64,000 bases of DNA from Vesta saturnalis (GCA_036346205.1 JARFJB010001987.1:4896501-4960500), one strand, 5' to 3'. Shown: positions 12,233 to 23,480, counted from the stretch's first letter. Notes: generated by a model from the letters alone, not told the origin. Program-made: numbers and translations.

Positions 12233-13411
12233 AAATTTACACTAACACTAACACTAAAAACACCTCGACAAACGTACCAGCAACCGCAGATACCTGTAAT
12301 TAAAACCTCGTCGGAAGATTCGAACACCGTAACGCCGTTAATCCAGTAATATAGAAACATAACCGTAAAACTAGACGTGTTCGTCAGTATTAAATTATCG
12401 CCTGTAATAAAACCGCCGCCGCCACCACCGAGAAACGTAAGTTACACCGTTTGCAATCAATAAGATTGTTACCTGCAAACCAGAAACTATCCGATAATAC
12501 ATTTCGTGTTAAATAATTAAAATCATTATTGTTAGACGCGAAAGATTCAATTTAATAGAAAACGAAGGTTTTATATTTTAAAAATAACAAAGTATTTTAT
12601 TTAAATAAAAACCTGTGTACTAAAATAATTAATATAGGAAAAGAAACAAATAATCCGCAGCTACCGTATAGAAGCTACCTTCAAAACGAAAAGCTTTCAT
12701 TTATTTAAAAGGGCAAAATTGAATTTAAACGTGAATGAGTTTATTTTCATAAGAAAAGCAGGTATAAAACTAGATTACTTTTATACATTTGAAAACCGAC
12801 CGCTTTAAAATATCGATTATTTCTTTAAAGGCAGAGGTTTTGTCGCACACGTGTTTATAACAGGGTTATCTTGCTACCAACTTCTGTAGTTTATACAGGG
12901 ACGCATTCAGGTAAAATTATTTATTTTATTTCGGCAGTTAAACAGTATAAATTGAAACCAGTCAAAGGACGTAAATTAAAAGTCAAAACCCAACCCTTCT
13001 ATTAATGTTACATTGCAGAAACTCCAGAGGACCACCTAACCCTCCGTCCCAGGACCAACCAGGAAGTAGTATATAAACTTGATGATCCTGCCATGAAAAG
13101 GAGAACCCACCGGAAAATATATTTGTATTTATATCATAGTCAAGTAGTTTAAATTAACAGAATTAGTTTTATAACAGGAATAATAGGGAATAAATGTACG
13201 TAAACCTTGTAATTTATTTGTTCAAAGTGTTGAGAGCCTGAATAACGAACCCCGATCCTTATTTTGCAAGTACAAAATCCGACTGAGCTAAAAGGACAAA
13301 GTGAATATTATTCGTAAGTAGTAATACACGGGACAAATATCGCGATCTTACAGTATAACGAATCTTTTTCTACTGTGCACAGCCTCAAATTCATTTTGAC
13401 GCATAATGAGC

Positions 13412-13412
<1 letters not shown>
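12233..13412. other. No gene recognised
   Basis: AT-rich, with a (CCGCCGCCGCCACC) patch at 12,410-12,427. The 68-aa frame ending at 12,349 has mixed composition (PVIKTSSEDSNTVTP) but no homology that I know. Confidence 0.4.

Positions 13413-13490
<78 letters not shown>
13413..13490. repeat. (TA)n microsatellite
   Basis: A pure TA run. I see no transposon end directly beside it, unlike most other TA tracts in the window. Confidence 0.95.
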
Positions 13491-13491
<1 letters not shown>

Positions 13492-13920
13492 CACATATTA
13501 CACTTAAACTCAATATTAATAGTAGCTTAACGTTTATCAATATCTAAAGGGTAGTACATTTTCTGGGGTGGTACACCTTTATCCCCCCCGAACTTTTTCA
13601 TGCGGCGCCTCTAACTCTAAAAAAATTAAGATTGCCCATTTGATTTAGGAACTTTTTTGTCTTTTGCTTTTTTTTCGAAAAATGCATTTTTTTTTTAAAT
13701 AAATTAGCTTTAATCCATGAACAGCTTCCAAATGGTAAGTAAAGAACGTCTGATGCTCCCGCAAAAAATAGTGTGCCATGAAAAGAACAATAAAAAAAAA
13801 GAATCAAGTTATGTCAAATCTCACGTTTGATTTTAAATACGACTTGTGCATAAGAAAGAATGTAATTTATTTACATATTTTATTGTGTTAATTTTTATTG
13901 CAAAAGTGATCTTTTAAAAT
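13491..13920. other. AT-rich sequence upstream of a mariner relic
   Basis: No gene is seen. A GGGGTGGTACACC word at 13,564-13,576 could be the remains of a terminal repeat of the following relic. Confidence 0.3.
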
Positions 13921-13927
13921 ACCAATT

Positions 13928-14620
13928 TTGTTTTCTAATCAAGCAATAACGGATATCCATTTTATTTATGGCTTTGTAAATGGAAGTTCAGCAGCAGCAG
14001 CCCGTGAATATAGACAAAGATTTCCTTTTAGAAGAGCTCCGCATCCTTCAGTATTTGCAAGAGTTCACCAACAAATTATAAGTGAGGGGTTAAATAATGT
14101 TCATGGTCGTCAAAATAATAATCATAGGTAGCAAAGAAACATTGCACGACGAATTTTGCGTGAATTCGACAGAGATCCCACAACTAGCATTAGACGAGTA
14201 TCCGTAGCTTTAGGTGGAGTCTCAAATACTACTATTCACCCAATATTAAGACGGGATCACCGATATCCTTACCATCTACAACCTGTTCAAGGACTACAAC
14301 CAGGGGATGCAGAACGTAGAGTTACGTATTGTCGATGGATTATTGCTGAAAATAGCAATCCAGGTTTTTTAAATAATGTTTTATGACCGATGAATCCTGC
14401 TTCACTCGCCGTGGTGTGGTAAATTTTCACAACCAGCACGTTTGGGCACATGAAAATCCACATGTAGTTCGCCAGAGACATTTCCAACAAGAATTTAGTG
14501 TGAACGTCTGATAGGTATATACAATAATCACCTTTTTGGGCTCTACTTTTTACCACCTCGGATGAATGCTGCGGATTTCTTGGAATTCTTAGAGAATGAA
14601 CTTGCTTTAATAAAATATTT
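13928..14620 (+). pseudogene. Degenerate mariner-like transposase (DUF4817 type)
   Basis: The frame from 13,928 reads ITDIHFIYGFVNGSSAAAAR then YRQRFPFRRAPHP, the N-terminal helix-turn-helix of insect mariner relatives. After a stop, the second frame (14,133-14,385) reads RRILREFDRDPTTSIRRVS and PVQGLQPGDAERRVTYCRW. A third frame reads TDESCFTRRGVVNFHNQHVW, which holds the first catalytic Asp, and then ENPHVVRQ. Several stops and frameshifts are present, and the second and third catalytic Asp are missing. A CACAGGGTGTC end-like word lies at 14,635. It is an old copy of the same broad family as the elements at 30.7, 39 and 41 kb. Confidence 0.7.
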
Positions 14621-15235
14621 ATAATAAAAAAGACACAGGGTGTCAAAGTTCCAAAAATAATGTTGATTTTTGAAATATATCCAAAATGAAACAAGTATTT
14701 TACTCATTATTGGTACAATAAATAGATATAAAGTACATTGATTTTAGCTTATTTATACGTTTTTGTTACGTACAGTGACGTAGAACGCAAGAGTGAGAGC
14801 AACCTTTTAATCCCTAATTTCTACGCCAATGGATTAAGTTGAATTTTTTTATTAAAATACGAAACCTTGAATCGATAACTTTAACATCTTCTAAGATATT
14901 ATCATTTTTAGGTGTTTAAAACGAAATACTGTTAGACTTACGTTTCTGAAGCTACGTGGATTCTTCCCAAAACACTGATTTTCACTTTTTGATGTCTTCC
15001 AAATACTACAGAATAATATAACCTGCTTAAGTAGTTGGCAATAAATAACTAAAAATGCAAATCTTTTTGAAACTGTTAAATTTATTGATTTAGAGAAAGT
15101 ATACCTTTTTTTTTTAATTGAAAAACATCAAGGTTTCGACAAGTCTGTGTTTAGCCCTCGAACAGAACACACGTGTTTTGGGAGAGAGTTTGCTCAGACA
15201 ATTCGATACGCCTATTGGCGTTATCATATAAAAGA
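14621..15235. other. No gene recognised
   Basis: AT-rich. From about 15,165 the sequence becomes leader-like, with TATAAAAG at 15,227-15,234, and leads into the gag element. Confidence 0.4.
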
Positions 15236-15346
15236 ACGTACGACTAGTATTGAGTACTAATCTTTTATTTCAGAGGTCACAATCTTCGCACCGGAAGTGT
15301 GTGGTTAAAACCACACAGATCCGGTCTCGGAGAAGAGCCATCCACG

Positions 15347-16438
15347 ATGTCGTCAGACGAAGAAAGCGAGTACGAAGACTTACTGAAGAGAGAACGCAAT
15401 CTACAAGGAATCTACCTAGAACAATATGCAAAGGCAAGGGAGGAAGTCCGCGAAAGAGACACCATCATAGAAGAGCACCTCAAAACACTCCAGGTACAAG
15501 AGAGGAACATCCAAGAACTAAAGGCAACCATTGAAACCCTTAAGTCTCAACACGCAGAAGTCGTAGCGAGACTCGACGCAATTACAACCACTAAGCCGAC
15601 CAACAACAACACGATCAAGACCTCCGAAGCTCGCGCAGAAGAAGACCTACGCGACAACGAAAAGCCCCCGCGCCCTAAGAAGAAGAGGCATAACGGGAAG
15701 AAGAGAGGGAACGATGAAACTCCCGAAGCATCCAAGAAAACGACAAGAACAACCGAAAAATCCGAAGAAAAGATGGAAGTAGGCACAGCAGCTCTCCATC
15801 AAGGAAAAGATGTAGACGTCCTCTCAGAAGAGGAAGAATTCAAAACCGTCACCAAGAAAGGCGGTGTTAAGCGGCAACGGGTGGACGCCGAAGTGCAAAT
15901 CCAGGAAAGGCCCGCCCGCAAAGAAAGAATCCCGCCTCTAATCCTCCACCGCCAGGAGGATTACTCCAAGACTATGAAGAAGCTAGCCACGGTCGGGATT
16001 ACCCCAAAGGCTACTCGAACATCCAACGATGGGATCAGAGTGATCTTAAGCACTCCCGACGATTACAGAACGGCAACTGCACTAGACACCATCAGAGTGC
16101 AGTTCAACGTCTACCTTTTAGAAGAAGCCAAACCGCTAAAGGTAGTCATCAAGGGCATCCCGCAAGACGACGAGATGCTAGAAACTGTAAAGAACGATCT
16201 CAAATCCATGGGGTTTGACGTCCAGAAGGTTAGCCGGATGTTCGCCGGACGCGAACACCGGAAGACCGCCATGGCACTGGTCAGAAAACCGGCAAGGATG
16301 GCCGAAGCAGGAATAAGCTACGCCCAGATGGCAGCGGGCAACAAGAAACAGGCTCCTGAAGAATCAGAAGACGAGGACTTCGCGCTCATCATGAAGATCA
16401 TGAAGGCACTCAAAGCAACGAAGCAGATCAAAGGATAA
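15347..16438 (+). CDS. Retrotransposon ORF1/Gag-like protein lacking zinc knuckles
   Basis: 363 residues from the ATG at 15,347, chosen because MSSDEESEYED follows a leader that has no other in-frame ATG near it. Order: acidic start; coiled coil about residues 10-90 (heptads around RDTIIEEHLKTLQVQERNIQ); Lys-rich basic region about 110-160; PRE_C2HC-like domain about 200-295 (PPLILHRQEDY ... FNVYLLEEAKPLKVVIKGIP); short tail ending EDFALIMKIMKALKAT. In the homologous ORF1 at 53-54.6 kb, CCHC knuckles lie between the PRE_C2HC domain and a tail like ARMAEAGISYAQM. Here about 100 residues are missing in frame. The reading frame is otherwise intact. Expected role: binding its own RNA. Confidence 0.8.
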   Translation: MSSDEESEYEDLLKRERNLQGIYLEQYAKAREEVRERDTIIEEHLKTLQVQERNIQELKATIETLKSQHAEVVARLDAITTTKPTNNNTIKTSEARAEEDLRDNEKPPRPKKKRHNGKKRGNDETPEASKKTTRTTEKSEEKMEVGTAALHQGKDVDVLSEEEEFKTVTKKGGVKRQRVDAEVQIQERPARKERIPPLILHRQEDYSKTMKKLATVGITPKATRTSNDGIRVILSTPDDYRTATALDTIRVQFNVYLLEEAKPLKVVIKGIPQDDEMLETVKNDLKSMGFDVQKVSRMFAGREHRKTAMALVRKPARMAEAGISYAQMAAGNKKQAPEESEDEDFALIMKIMKALKATKQIKG

Positions 16439-16700
16439 ACTCACAGATGAGTAGACGCAAACCGCCGCTCCATTTAAGCGGCCGACCCAACCACTGACAG
16501 GGAACAACGACACCGAGGTGACCGGAAGCATAAAGCCGAAGTTCATCTCAGGAAACGACAACGGAGGTATAGGTATATTTAATGTGTTTATTTCAGGTAC
16601 AGAAAATCTACATATACCACAAGAGAAGCCAACAAGACGGAGGTATAGAGGGCAAAGAGCCCGTAATACCGAGAACAATTAACGATAACCGATAACCGAT
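16439..16700 (+). other. 3' region and tail of the gag-only element
   Basis: Non-coding. It ends with CGATAACCGATAACCGAT, a short tandem tail of the sort found at non-LTR 3' ends. The same tail motif ends the LINE on the opposite strand at 50.87 kb. Confidence 0.5.
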
Positions 16701-16869
16701 CAAGGTTTCGTATATTAATAAAAAAAAACCAATTTATCCATTGGAGTAGAATGGGGATTAATATGTTGCTCCACCCCTTGCGTTCAACGACACTGTACAT
16801 AATAAAAACGTATTAATAAGCTAAAACCAACATACTTTATATCTCCATTTATTATATCAAGAATGAGAA

Positions 16870-17606
16870 AATACACTTTTTGGTTTCGGAGATATTCAAA
16901 AAATTAAAATCTTTTTTTAAGCTTTGACACCGGAATATTAAAAACGGTATGTAACTGGCTGGGGTGATGCGATCCGTTAAACACCATGTGAAAAGTTGCC
17001 ATTATTAAGTCTTGTTATAAGTGTATCAAAAAATGGGCGGGAGTTATTTATTTCAATTTCCATTGCAGATTTAATGTTGTTATGTATTTGGTCAAGGAGA
17101 TCTAAAAAAAGATTTAAATTTTTTGTTCGATGTGGCCAAACCGCAAGCGTGTCGTTGACGTAACGGTACCAAATTTTAGGTTTTAAAGGTGTTTAATTTA
17201 GGGAATTAGTTTCGAAATCCTCCATACAAATGCAAAAGCCGGTGAAAGCGGGGATCCCATCGATGCTCCCTGTACTTGCTTATAAAATTGTTTATTATAA
17301 ACGAAATACGTAGAATTCATGCTATGGTGGTGTTTTTCTTTTAGAATTTTCATGGTCTCTTCAACGGGAACTTTGATAAACAACGATGTAACATCAAAAC
17401 TTACTAAAATGCCATGAATCTAAAGGTACACTTTTTAATTTATGCATAAAGTCATAGGAACTTTCACAATAAGGTTGAAGCAAATTAGCCAGAAAACGTG
17501 CAAGTATATGAGTGGGTGAATTAAATGCACTTACGATTGGGTGTAAAGCTCAATGTTCTTTATGGGTTTTAGGCTTAATTACTTTTTCTAAATTTGTAGC
17601 GTTTAT
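16870..17606 (-). pseudogene. Penelope-like RT, core and C-terminal part
   Basis: The minus strand reads PIVSAFNSPTHILARFLANLL, then YNKQFYKQVQGASMGSPLSP (the family's RT block 4), then W.RYVNDTLAVWPH in place of the catalytic YVDDT, then MEIEINNSRPFFDTLI and SHHPSQLHTVF. All are typical Penelope motifs in the right order. It has several stops and frameshifts, and the second Asp-Asp is Asn-Asp, so the enzyme would be dead even without the frame breaks. It joins the N-terminal part once the mariner is removed. Confidence 0.85.
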
Positions 17607-17608
17607 TA

Positions 17609-17610
17609 TA
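17609..17610. repeat. TA target duplication of the mariner, left copy
   Basis: TA directly before TTAGGCTGATGCG. The partner TA is at 19,034-19,035. Confidence 0.7.
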
Positions 17611-17779
17611 TTAGGCTGATGCGTAAGTAATGGCGTCTTTTTTTAATTTAAAAGTTGGCTCTGAAATGACAAAATTTTCATTACTCAATATTCAGCATGT
17701 CAGATAATTAGTAGTTCTGTCATATAGTGTGGGTTTCCTTTTGCATTTCGTTCTTAATTGTTAAAGTTTAACCTTATTA

Positions 17780-18955
17780 TAATGGAATGTGAAGTAGACA
17801 AAACAGTATTACCGTCATTACCTTCTTTCTGCGTTTAATCGAGGTGCCAAAGCCAGTGAAACTGCTCGTGAGATTTGCGATGTTTACGGTGAAGATGAAA
17901 TGCTTGTTAGGAACCCGTAAAACTGGTTTAAATGTTACAAAAGCGGAATTATCTACCTTAATGATATGGATCGTTCAGGACGTCCTGTTAGGTTCGATGA
18001 AGAGCGATTGAATCAACTTCTTCATGAAAATTCACGCCAATCAACTAGGGAGATGGCGCAGGAAATGGAATGTGACCAATCAACGATATGTCGACATCTG
18101 AAATCCTTAGAAAAGGTTTAGAAACTTACCGCTTGGGTTCCTCATGTTTTGAGCGAGAACAACAGAAATCAACGTTTTACAATTTTCGCTGGATTGCTCG
18201 CTCGGAATCTTGCTACTCATGGTCACAATCAGAGGTTCCTCTACTGAATCGTTACTGGCGACGAGAAATGGTGCTTGTATGTAAATATGAAGCAGAGAAA
18301 TCAGTGGCTGAGTTCCAATGAACATGCGACGCCTAGAGCGAAACAAGGCTACTCATGGTCACAATTAGAGGTTCCTCTACTGAATCGTTACTGGCGACGA
18401 GAAATGGTGCTTGTATGTGAATACGAAGCAGAGAAAGCAGTGACTGAGTCCCAATGAATATGCGACGCCTAGAGCGAAACAAGATCTTCACCCTCGAAGG
18501 ATGATGTTATGCGATTGGTGGGACTGGGAATATATCATTCACTATGAATGGCTCGGGTGTAACCAAACAGTCAATGCAGAGCTACACGTTGAACAAATGC
18601 ATAGTTTCTACGAAGCTATCTGGGAAAAACAACCACATCGGCAGCATGACCTTCTTCTTCATCACGACAACGCTCGTCCTCACATTGCTAATATGATAAA
18701 GAGAGCAATTCAAACGCTTGGTTGGTTAGTATTGCCGTACCCTCCATATTCTCATAATTTGACTCCGTTAGATTTTCACCTATTTCGATCACTTTAACAG
18801 TTTGTGTTTCGTTCAACAGTGATGTGGAATTACGGACTTGGTTGGATCATTTTTTTGAGTCAAGGCCGAACGATTTTTACCGTAGAGGCATCGAGAAATT
18901 TGTTGAACACTGGGAGGAAGTCGTTAATAATAACGGAGAATATATAATTGATTAA
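17780..18955 (+). pseudogene. Mariner transposase relic (Mos1/SETMAR-like)
   Basis: Frame fragments in order: YYRHYLLSAFNRGAKASETA-type N-terminus near 17,810; WFKCYKSGIIYLNDMDRSGR and EERLNQLLHENSRQSTREMA (HTH region, 17,925-18,060); VTGDEKWCLYVN near the first catalytic Asp (18,255); LLHHDNARPHIANMIKRAI with the second Asp (18,650); YPPYSHNLTPLDFHLFRSL with the third (18,740-18,797); and a C-terminus near 18,870-18,950. Multiple stops and frameshifts inactivate it. The spacing of the last two Asp is compatible with DD34D. Confidence 0.8.
18213..18484. repeat. 136-bp tandem duplication inside the mariner
   Basis: Copies at 18,213-18,348 and 18,349-18,484 both begin CTACTCATGGTCACAAT and end with GAGCGAAACAAG. 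They differ at about ten positions, so the duplication is old. It falls in the catalytic domain around the first Asp. Confidence 0.9.
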
Positions 18956-19035
18956 TATGTTGTAAATTTTTGAAGTACCTAAAATATATATTTTTTTAAA
19001 ATAAAAAACGCCATTACTTATGCATCAACCTGATA

Positions 19036-19511
19036 GATTCATAGGTTGTGGGATCACTAGAATTTTTCTTATTTTCAGAATGGTAATCTTTCGAATTAAC
19101 GATTACAGTTGCATTACCTTTGTCAACTGGTAGTATGAATAAATTTAAATTGTTTCTAATTTCATTTAAAGTAATAAATAATTGTTTATTAAGGTTTTGT
19201 TTAGGAGCTTTAGAATTTTGAAGAATATGTACCACATAGAGTCTAATTTGATCAGCTGTGGTCGGTTCTGTAACCTTTAAGGCGACTTCAGAATTTGTAG
19301 TGTTTTCTACTAGAATTCTGTTAGGTGTAATTGCGAAGGTAAATCCTTTTGTTAGAATGTTGAGAGCTTCTTTGTTAAATTTTGTATCCTTAAAATTATG
19401 TACAGTTCTTAATGGTTCCAAATTCTGAGTAGATGTTTCAAATTTTTTATTTTGTCTAGTAGATTTTATAATTGATAAATTTTTTGCTGCATTTTCGACT
19501 AGGCGATCCAA
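19036..19511 (-). pseudogene. Penelope-like RT, N-terminal part
   Basis: The frame begins MDRLVENAAKNLSIIK and reads ALNILTKGFTFAITPNRIL, a hallmark N-terminal block of Penelope RTs, then LNLFILPVDKGNATVIVNSKDY and DPTTYESI, where the mariner interrupts. About 160 residues are open. It continues in the relic at 17,606. Confidence 0.85.
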
Positions 19512-19720
19512 AGTATCAAATATGATAAATAAGGCCTAATCCCCTGATGATAGTTCTAGGATGCCACATATTTGGAAGAACCTTATTAAACAAAATTGAT
19601 AATCACCAACAACTCAAGATCGTCCCAGCATCCCCGCCAATATTACGTCTATATCATTTTTAAAACCTGATTCAAAATTAACCAGCTACTCAAGATTCTA
19701 TTAACATTCTGGCCTCTAAT

Positions 19721-20027
19721 AAAACTCCAAATTCAACGTCATATTTTGGAGCTGCAAATCGAAGCAGAACCCGTTCATCAACATTATTATCAAATAATTA
19801 GTTAACTTATTATTATTAACGTAATAAAATTAATAATAATTTTTAATTACATATTTACCTTTGAACTTATTCATTCATAACAAAAAACTTATAATAATTA
19901 GTTAACTTGTTTCATATTTTCTATTTCAATATCATTTTTGACAAATGGTGCATAGTAAGTCTCTGAAACGTTGAATATTGTATTTCCACGTTAATAAACG
20001 CAAGTTAAGTTCCGAATAATGTCGGTG

Positions 20028-20030
<3 letters not shown>
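19721..20030. other. AT-rich sequence, probable Penelope 5' side
   Basis: No gene is seen. 'ctctgaaacgttgaatattg' at 19,962 resembles the GAAACG words seen near Penelope termini, but the assignment is weak. Confidence 0.3.

Positions 20031-20089
<59 letters not shown>
20031..20089. repeat. (TA)n microsatellite
   Basis: Pure TA run at the left edge of the 20.1-20.69 kb inverted-repeat unit. Confidence 0.97.
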
Positions 20090-20093
<4 letters not shown>

Positions 20094-20099
20094 AATATA

Positions 20100-20690
20100 A
20101 AGTTATTTGACGAATATTTAATAAAATTTTTTTTCTCTTCTCTTTCTTCACTATGGTACGTGTGTCAATAAAACGAACTACAAACTTCAACATTTTCCAT
20201 ATATTTCGAATACGGTTGTATTCATCGTCAGTGGAATTTAACAATAAAAGAACTAAAATTAATGTTAAAATTGACAATTATGACAAATAATGTACAAGGT
20301 TACTATTTTAAATTTTCCAACATATTATTATAATTTATGGGTAAGCTTTCTAAATCTTTTTACTGTTACAAGAAATTTTGTTATTAATTTTATATGTAAC
20401 ATTTCTAAAATTAAACGTTTTTTAAATTTGATTCTACATCTAAAATTGTTGTGTTATCATATTGAAAGATGTGTCCTAAATCGTTTGAATGTTTAGCCAA
20501 AGCAGCACTTTTAGGTTTAACACGAACATCAGATTTATGTTGTTAATCTATTTTTAAAGGTTGTGATAAAGTTTACATAGGAACATCTTTACAACCTTTA
20601 AAAATAGATTAACACAATCATAAATTGACACAGTACCATAGTGAAGAAAGAAAGAGAGAAAAAATTTTTATTATATATATATACATAGTG
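20100..20690. mobile_element. Small inverted-repeat element between two (TA)n tracts
   Basis: The ends (20,108-20,168 and 20,624-20,685) are about 60 bp inverted copies containing CACTATGGTAC / GTACCATAGTG. Inside, a second inverted pair at 20,541-20,563 and 20,588-20,612 forms a strong hairpin. The minus strand also carries a CTGACGA-hairpin-GAAA motif at 20,207-20,235 closed by TTCCA/TGGAA. It is possibly a Penelope-derived terminal fragment in palindromic form. Confidence 0.55.
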
Positions 20691-20692
20691 AA

Positions 20693-20696
<4 letters not shown>

Positions 20697-20761
<65 letters not shown>
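20697..20761. repeat. (TA)n microsatellite
   Basis: TA run shared as a border between the preceding inverted-repeat unit and the MITE that follows. Confidence 0.97.
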
Positions 20762-20762
<1 letters not shown>

Positions 20763-20764
<2 letters not shown>

Positions 20765-21570
20765 TAAGTTTTTACATTTTAAGCATTGGCATCTCGAAAC
20801 TTACAAGAGATAGAAATTCGGTTAAATGGGAAAGAGTTGCAGTTTATGAAAATTTGTTCTTTTTAAAAATGTCAAAGCCAACTATTACCGCTAGTTAAAA
20901 ATTCTAAGTTTTTCCTAACTTAAGCGAGCAGTAAATTAGTATGTACATCATGTCTAAAATTTTTATTCGTGTAATTTTGTTGTATTCCTAATAATAACGA
21001 TTCTACAACATTTAAAAGAAAAATCACTAAACTTTTCGCTCATCAAAGTTTGAATCGAAAAAAAAACTGTATTTATTATGGCAAGGGTGTAAAACTGCCA
21101 AATACCATAATAATTAATTTATTTTTTTCATGGCTAACTGTAAATCAATAATAAAATCGTTATAACTTTGTTATTTTTCAAAATAAATACATTATGTCTG
21201 ATATCGTTACAAAGCTTAAAAAATGCGCATCTAATAAAGGCATAGCCTACTACACCCTCCATTAAAAAAAAAACAAGTTTATATCATAACAAGCGATAGA
21301 AGAAAAGTGGCAACGGCAGTGGCGTAAAAAATACTACCATTTTTTTATTTACATTTTTTTTTTACAAATCTATCATAACATAGTTATTTAGAATGAAATA
21401 AAATTCAAAATTTTAGTTTTTTTTAAATATCTAGTAACCTATGAACTTTTTCCACCAACGAAAGTGTCGTTAATTTAGGTTCATAAAACTGCGACTTTTT
21501 CCCCGTTTAACTGAATTTCTATCTCTTGCAGTTTCCAAGATGCCAATGCTTAAAATGAAAAAACTCACCC

Positions 21571-21577
<7 letters not shown>
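20763..21577. mobile_element. MITE with ~90-bp terminal inverted repeats
   Basis: The left end carries ACATTTTAAGCATTGGCATC and the right end carries its reverse complement, followed by CACCCTGTACATA. Homology of the ends extends about 90 bp, through 'agagatagaaattc'. The interior is AT-rich and non-coding. (TA)n lies on both sides. The terminal CAGGGTG at the left has been lost into the TA tract. Confidence 0.8.

Positions 21578-21637
<60 letters not shown>
21578..21637. repeat. (TA)n microsatellite
   Basis: TA run at the right edge of the MITE. Confidence 0.97.
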
Positions 21638-21644
<7 letters not shown>

Positions 21645-21931
21645 TGTGTTTCTAGGTAAATAGAATATTTCAAAATGAAATTTAGGCCACAATACCTTGA
21701 TTAGGTCATAAAATATTTGAAAATTTGTCAACACTATCTCTTATGACTAATCAAAGGAATTGTCTAAATTCATATACTTAAACCGTTTCAAAGATAATAA
21801 AAAAGGAATTTTGGGACCACATTTGCAGGGCTATCTTCTTAAGGAGGCATTTTCGGACACATGTTTATTAACCAAACTAACATTATTTTTTAATATTTAC
21901 CCTTGAAACTAGCGCAACGTTTTTGAATCAT

Positions 21932-21937
<6 letters not shown>
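21638..21937. other. No gene recognised
   Basis: 300 bp of AT-rich sequence between two TA tracts. I see nothing in it. Confidence 0.5.

Positions 21938-21984
<47 letters not shown>
21938..21984. repeat. (TA)n microsatellite
   Basis: TA run at the left edge of the next palindromic element. Confidence 0.97.
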
Positions 21985-21988
<4 letters not shown>

Positions 21989-23426
21989 CAGTTTAAGATG
22001 AAATGCATGATATTGAAACCGTTAGAATACGAAGATGGTTAAATGGAGAAAAGTTGCGTCATTATATGCCAAGTAACCATGGTTACATGTGAAAAAATCC
22101 TTCCATTTACTAGATACAGGGTGATAACTGAAAATATGCGTTTTCTAAAATCGCTATATCTTGTTTCTTGCAAGAGATACATCCACGATTTTTGCAGGAT
22201 GGGTAACAGGTAGCAGATTTCAAAATGATTTTGAAAAAATCTAGGCCTACTAGATTTTGTGATAATGCACAACTTTCGATTTTCTTATGGACGAATATTA
22301 AATTTTGCATTTTTGAATTCTTCATAAAAATGTTTTCAACCATATATCATATGTTTATAATCTGCCAATGAGAAAGTGTCAAATTACACAATTAAATTTA
22401 TATCAAAGCAACCTTGACGTATTATGTATTTTAATTAAATGAAAATTAATCTACTAATTAAACTAACTATTGAGAACAATATTATTGATTATTAACATAA
22501 ATCATAATAATAAAAGTGACAAAAACAACAAAAATAAAATTTAATATTATACTGAATTTTACTATTAATTAATCAAATGCTGGAATAAACCTCCATTCTC
22601 TTGCAATAATTGAATAGATGGTTGATTGGCAAAGGCCTAGTTTGATATAAATTTAATTGTGTAATTTGACACTTTCCATTGGCAGATTATAAACATCTGA
22701 TATATGGTTGAAAAGCATTTTTATGAAGAATTCAAAATGCGAGATGATAAGGAACTCTTGTGATGCAGTGCTAACTCGATGCAGATGGTGTTTGCAGGAG
22801 AATGAAGGTTTATTCGAGCATTTGATTACTTAATAGTAAAATTCAGTATAATATTAAATTTTATTTTTGTTGTTTTTGTCACTTTGATTATTATGATTTA
22901 TGTTAATAATCAATAATATTGTTCTCAATAGTTAGTTTAATTTGTAGATTAATTTTCATTTAATTAAAATACATAATATGTCAAGGTTGCTTTGATATAA
23001 ATTTAATTGTGTAATTTGACACTTTCTCATTGGCAGATTATAAACATATGACATATGGTTGAAAAGCATTTTTATGAAGAATTCAAAATGCAAAATCCAA
23101 TATGGCGTCCATAAGAAACTCGAAAGTTGCGTGTATTATCTCAAAATCTAGTAGGCCTAGATTTTTTCAAAATCATTTTGAAATCCTCGCTACCTGTTAC
23201 CACCATCCTGCAAAATCGTGGATGTATCTCTTGCAAGAAACAAGATATAGCGATTTTAGAAAACGCATATTTTCAGTTATCACCCTGTGTCTAGTAAATG
23301 GAAGGATTTTGACATGTAACCATGGTTATCTTGGCATATAATGACGCAACTTTTTCTCCATTTAACCATCTTCGTATCTCTAACGGTTTCCAATATCCCC
23401 ATGCATTTCATCTTAAACTGGACACC

Positions 23427-23430
<4 letters not shown>
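21985..23430. mobile_element. 1.45 kb palindromic MITE with an internal 100-bp duplication
   Basis: Long inverted arms: AGTTTAAGATGAAATGCATG at the left mirrors CATGCATTTCATCTTAAACT at the right, continuing through the 'accatggttac' and 'agatacatccacgat' regions and an inner AT-rich block. The right tip ends GGACACCCTGTATA, while the left tip has lost its CAGGGTGTC. About 100 bp starting TTTGATATAAATTTAATTGT occurs twice in direct orientation (22,641-22,740 and 22,992-23,092). Short ORFs on the arms are shadows. Confidence 0.8.
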
Positions 23431-23478
<48 letters not shown>

Positions 23479-23480
23479 GT
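23431..23480. repeat. (TA)n microsatellite
   Basis: TA run that begins directly at the CACCCTGTATA tip of the palindromic MITE. Confidence 0.97.

Larger units (their letters stand above)
15240..16700 (+). mobile_element. Gag-only non-LTR (Jockey-like) retrotransposon
   Basis: A ~110 bp leader, one intact ORF1, then ~260 bp of 3' sequence ending in a short ACCGATA-type tandem tail (16,680-16,700). The LINE at 50.9-55 kb has a homologous ORF1 and a similar tail (CGATGACCGATGACCGATG on its minus strand at 50,866-50,885). No endonuclease or reverse transcriptase sequence lies between ORF1 and the tail. It is therefore a shortened, non-autonomous relative, comparable in layout to Drosophila HeT-A (gag only) or mammalian HAL1. 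The exact ends are not determined. Confidence 0.6.
17611..19033 (+). mobile_element. Mariner element nested in the Penelope element
   Basis: 1,423 bp with terminal inverted repeats TTAGGCTGATGCGTAAGTAA (left) and its near match at the right end (TTACTTATGCATCAACCTGA). Similar ends occur in mariners of the cecropia/irritans groups. TA duplications flank it. The transposase inside is a pseudogene with an internal 136-bp tandem duplication. Confidence 0.9.
16850..19720 (-). mobile_element. Penelope-like retroelement, interrupted by a mariner
   Basis: Minus-strand coding relics on both sides of the mariner at 17,611-19,033 belong to one Penelope-like reverse transcriptase: N-terminal part at 19,036-19,511, core and C-terminal part at 17,606 down to about 16,870. 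No GIY-YIG endonuclease is seen downstream, so the copy is either 3'-shortened or too decayed. The outer limits are approximate. Confidence 0.8.
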
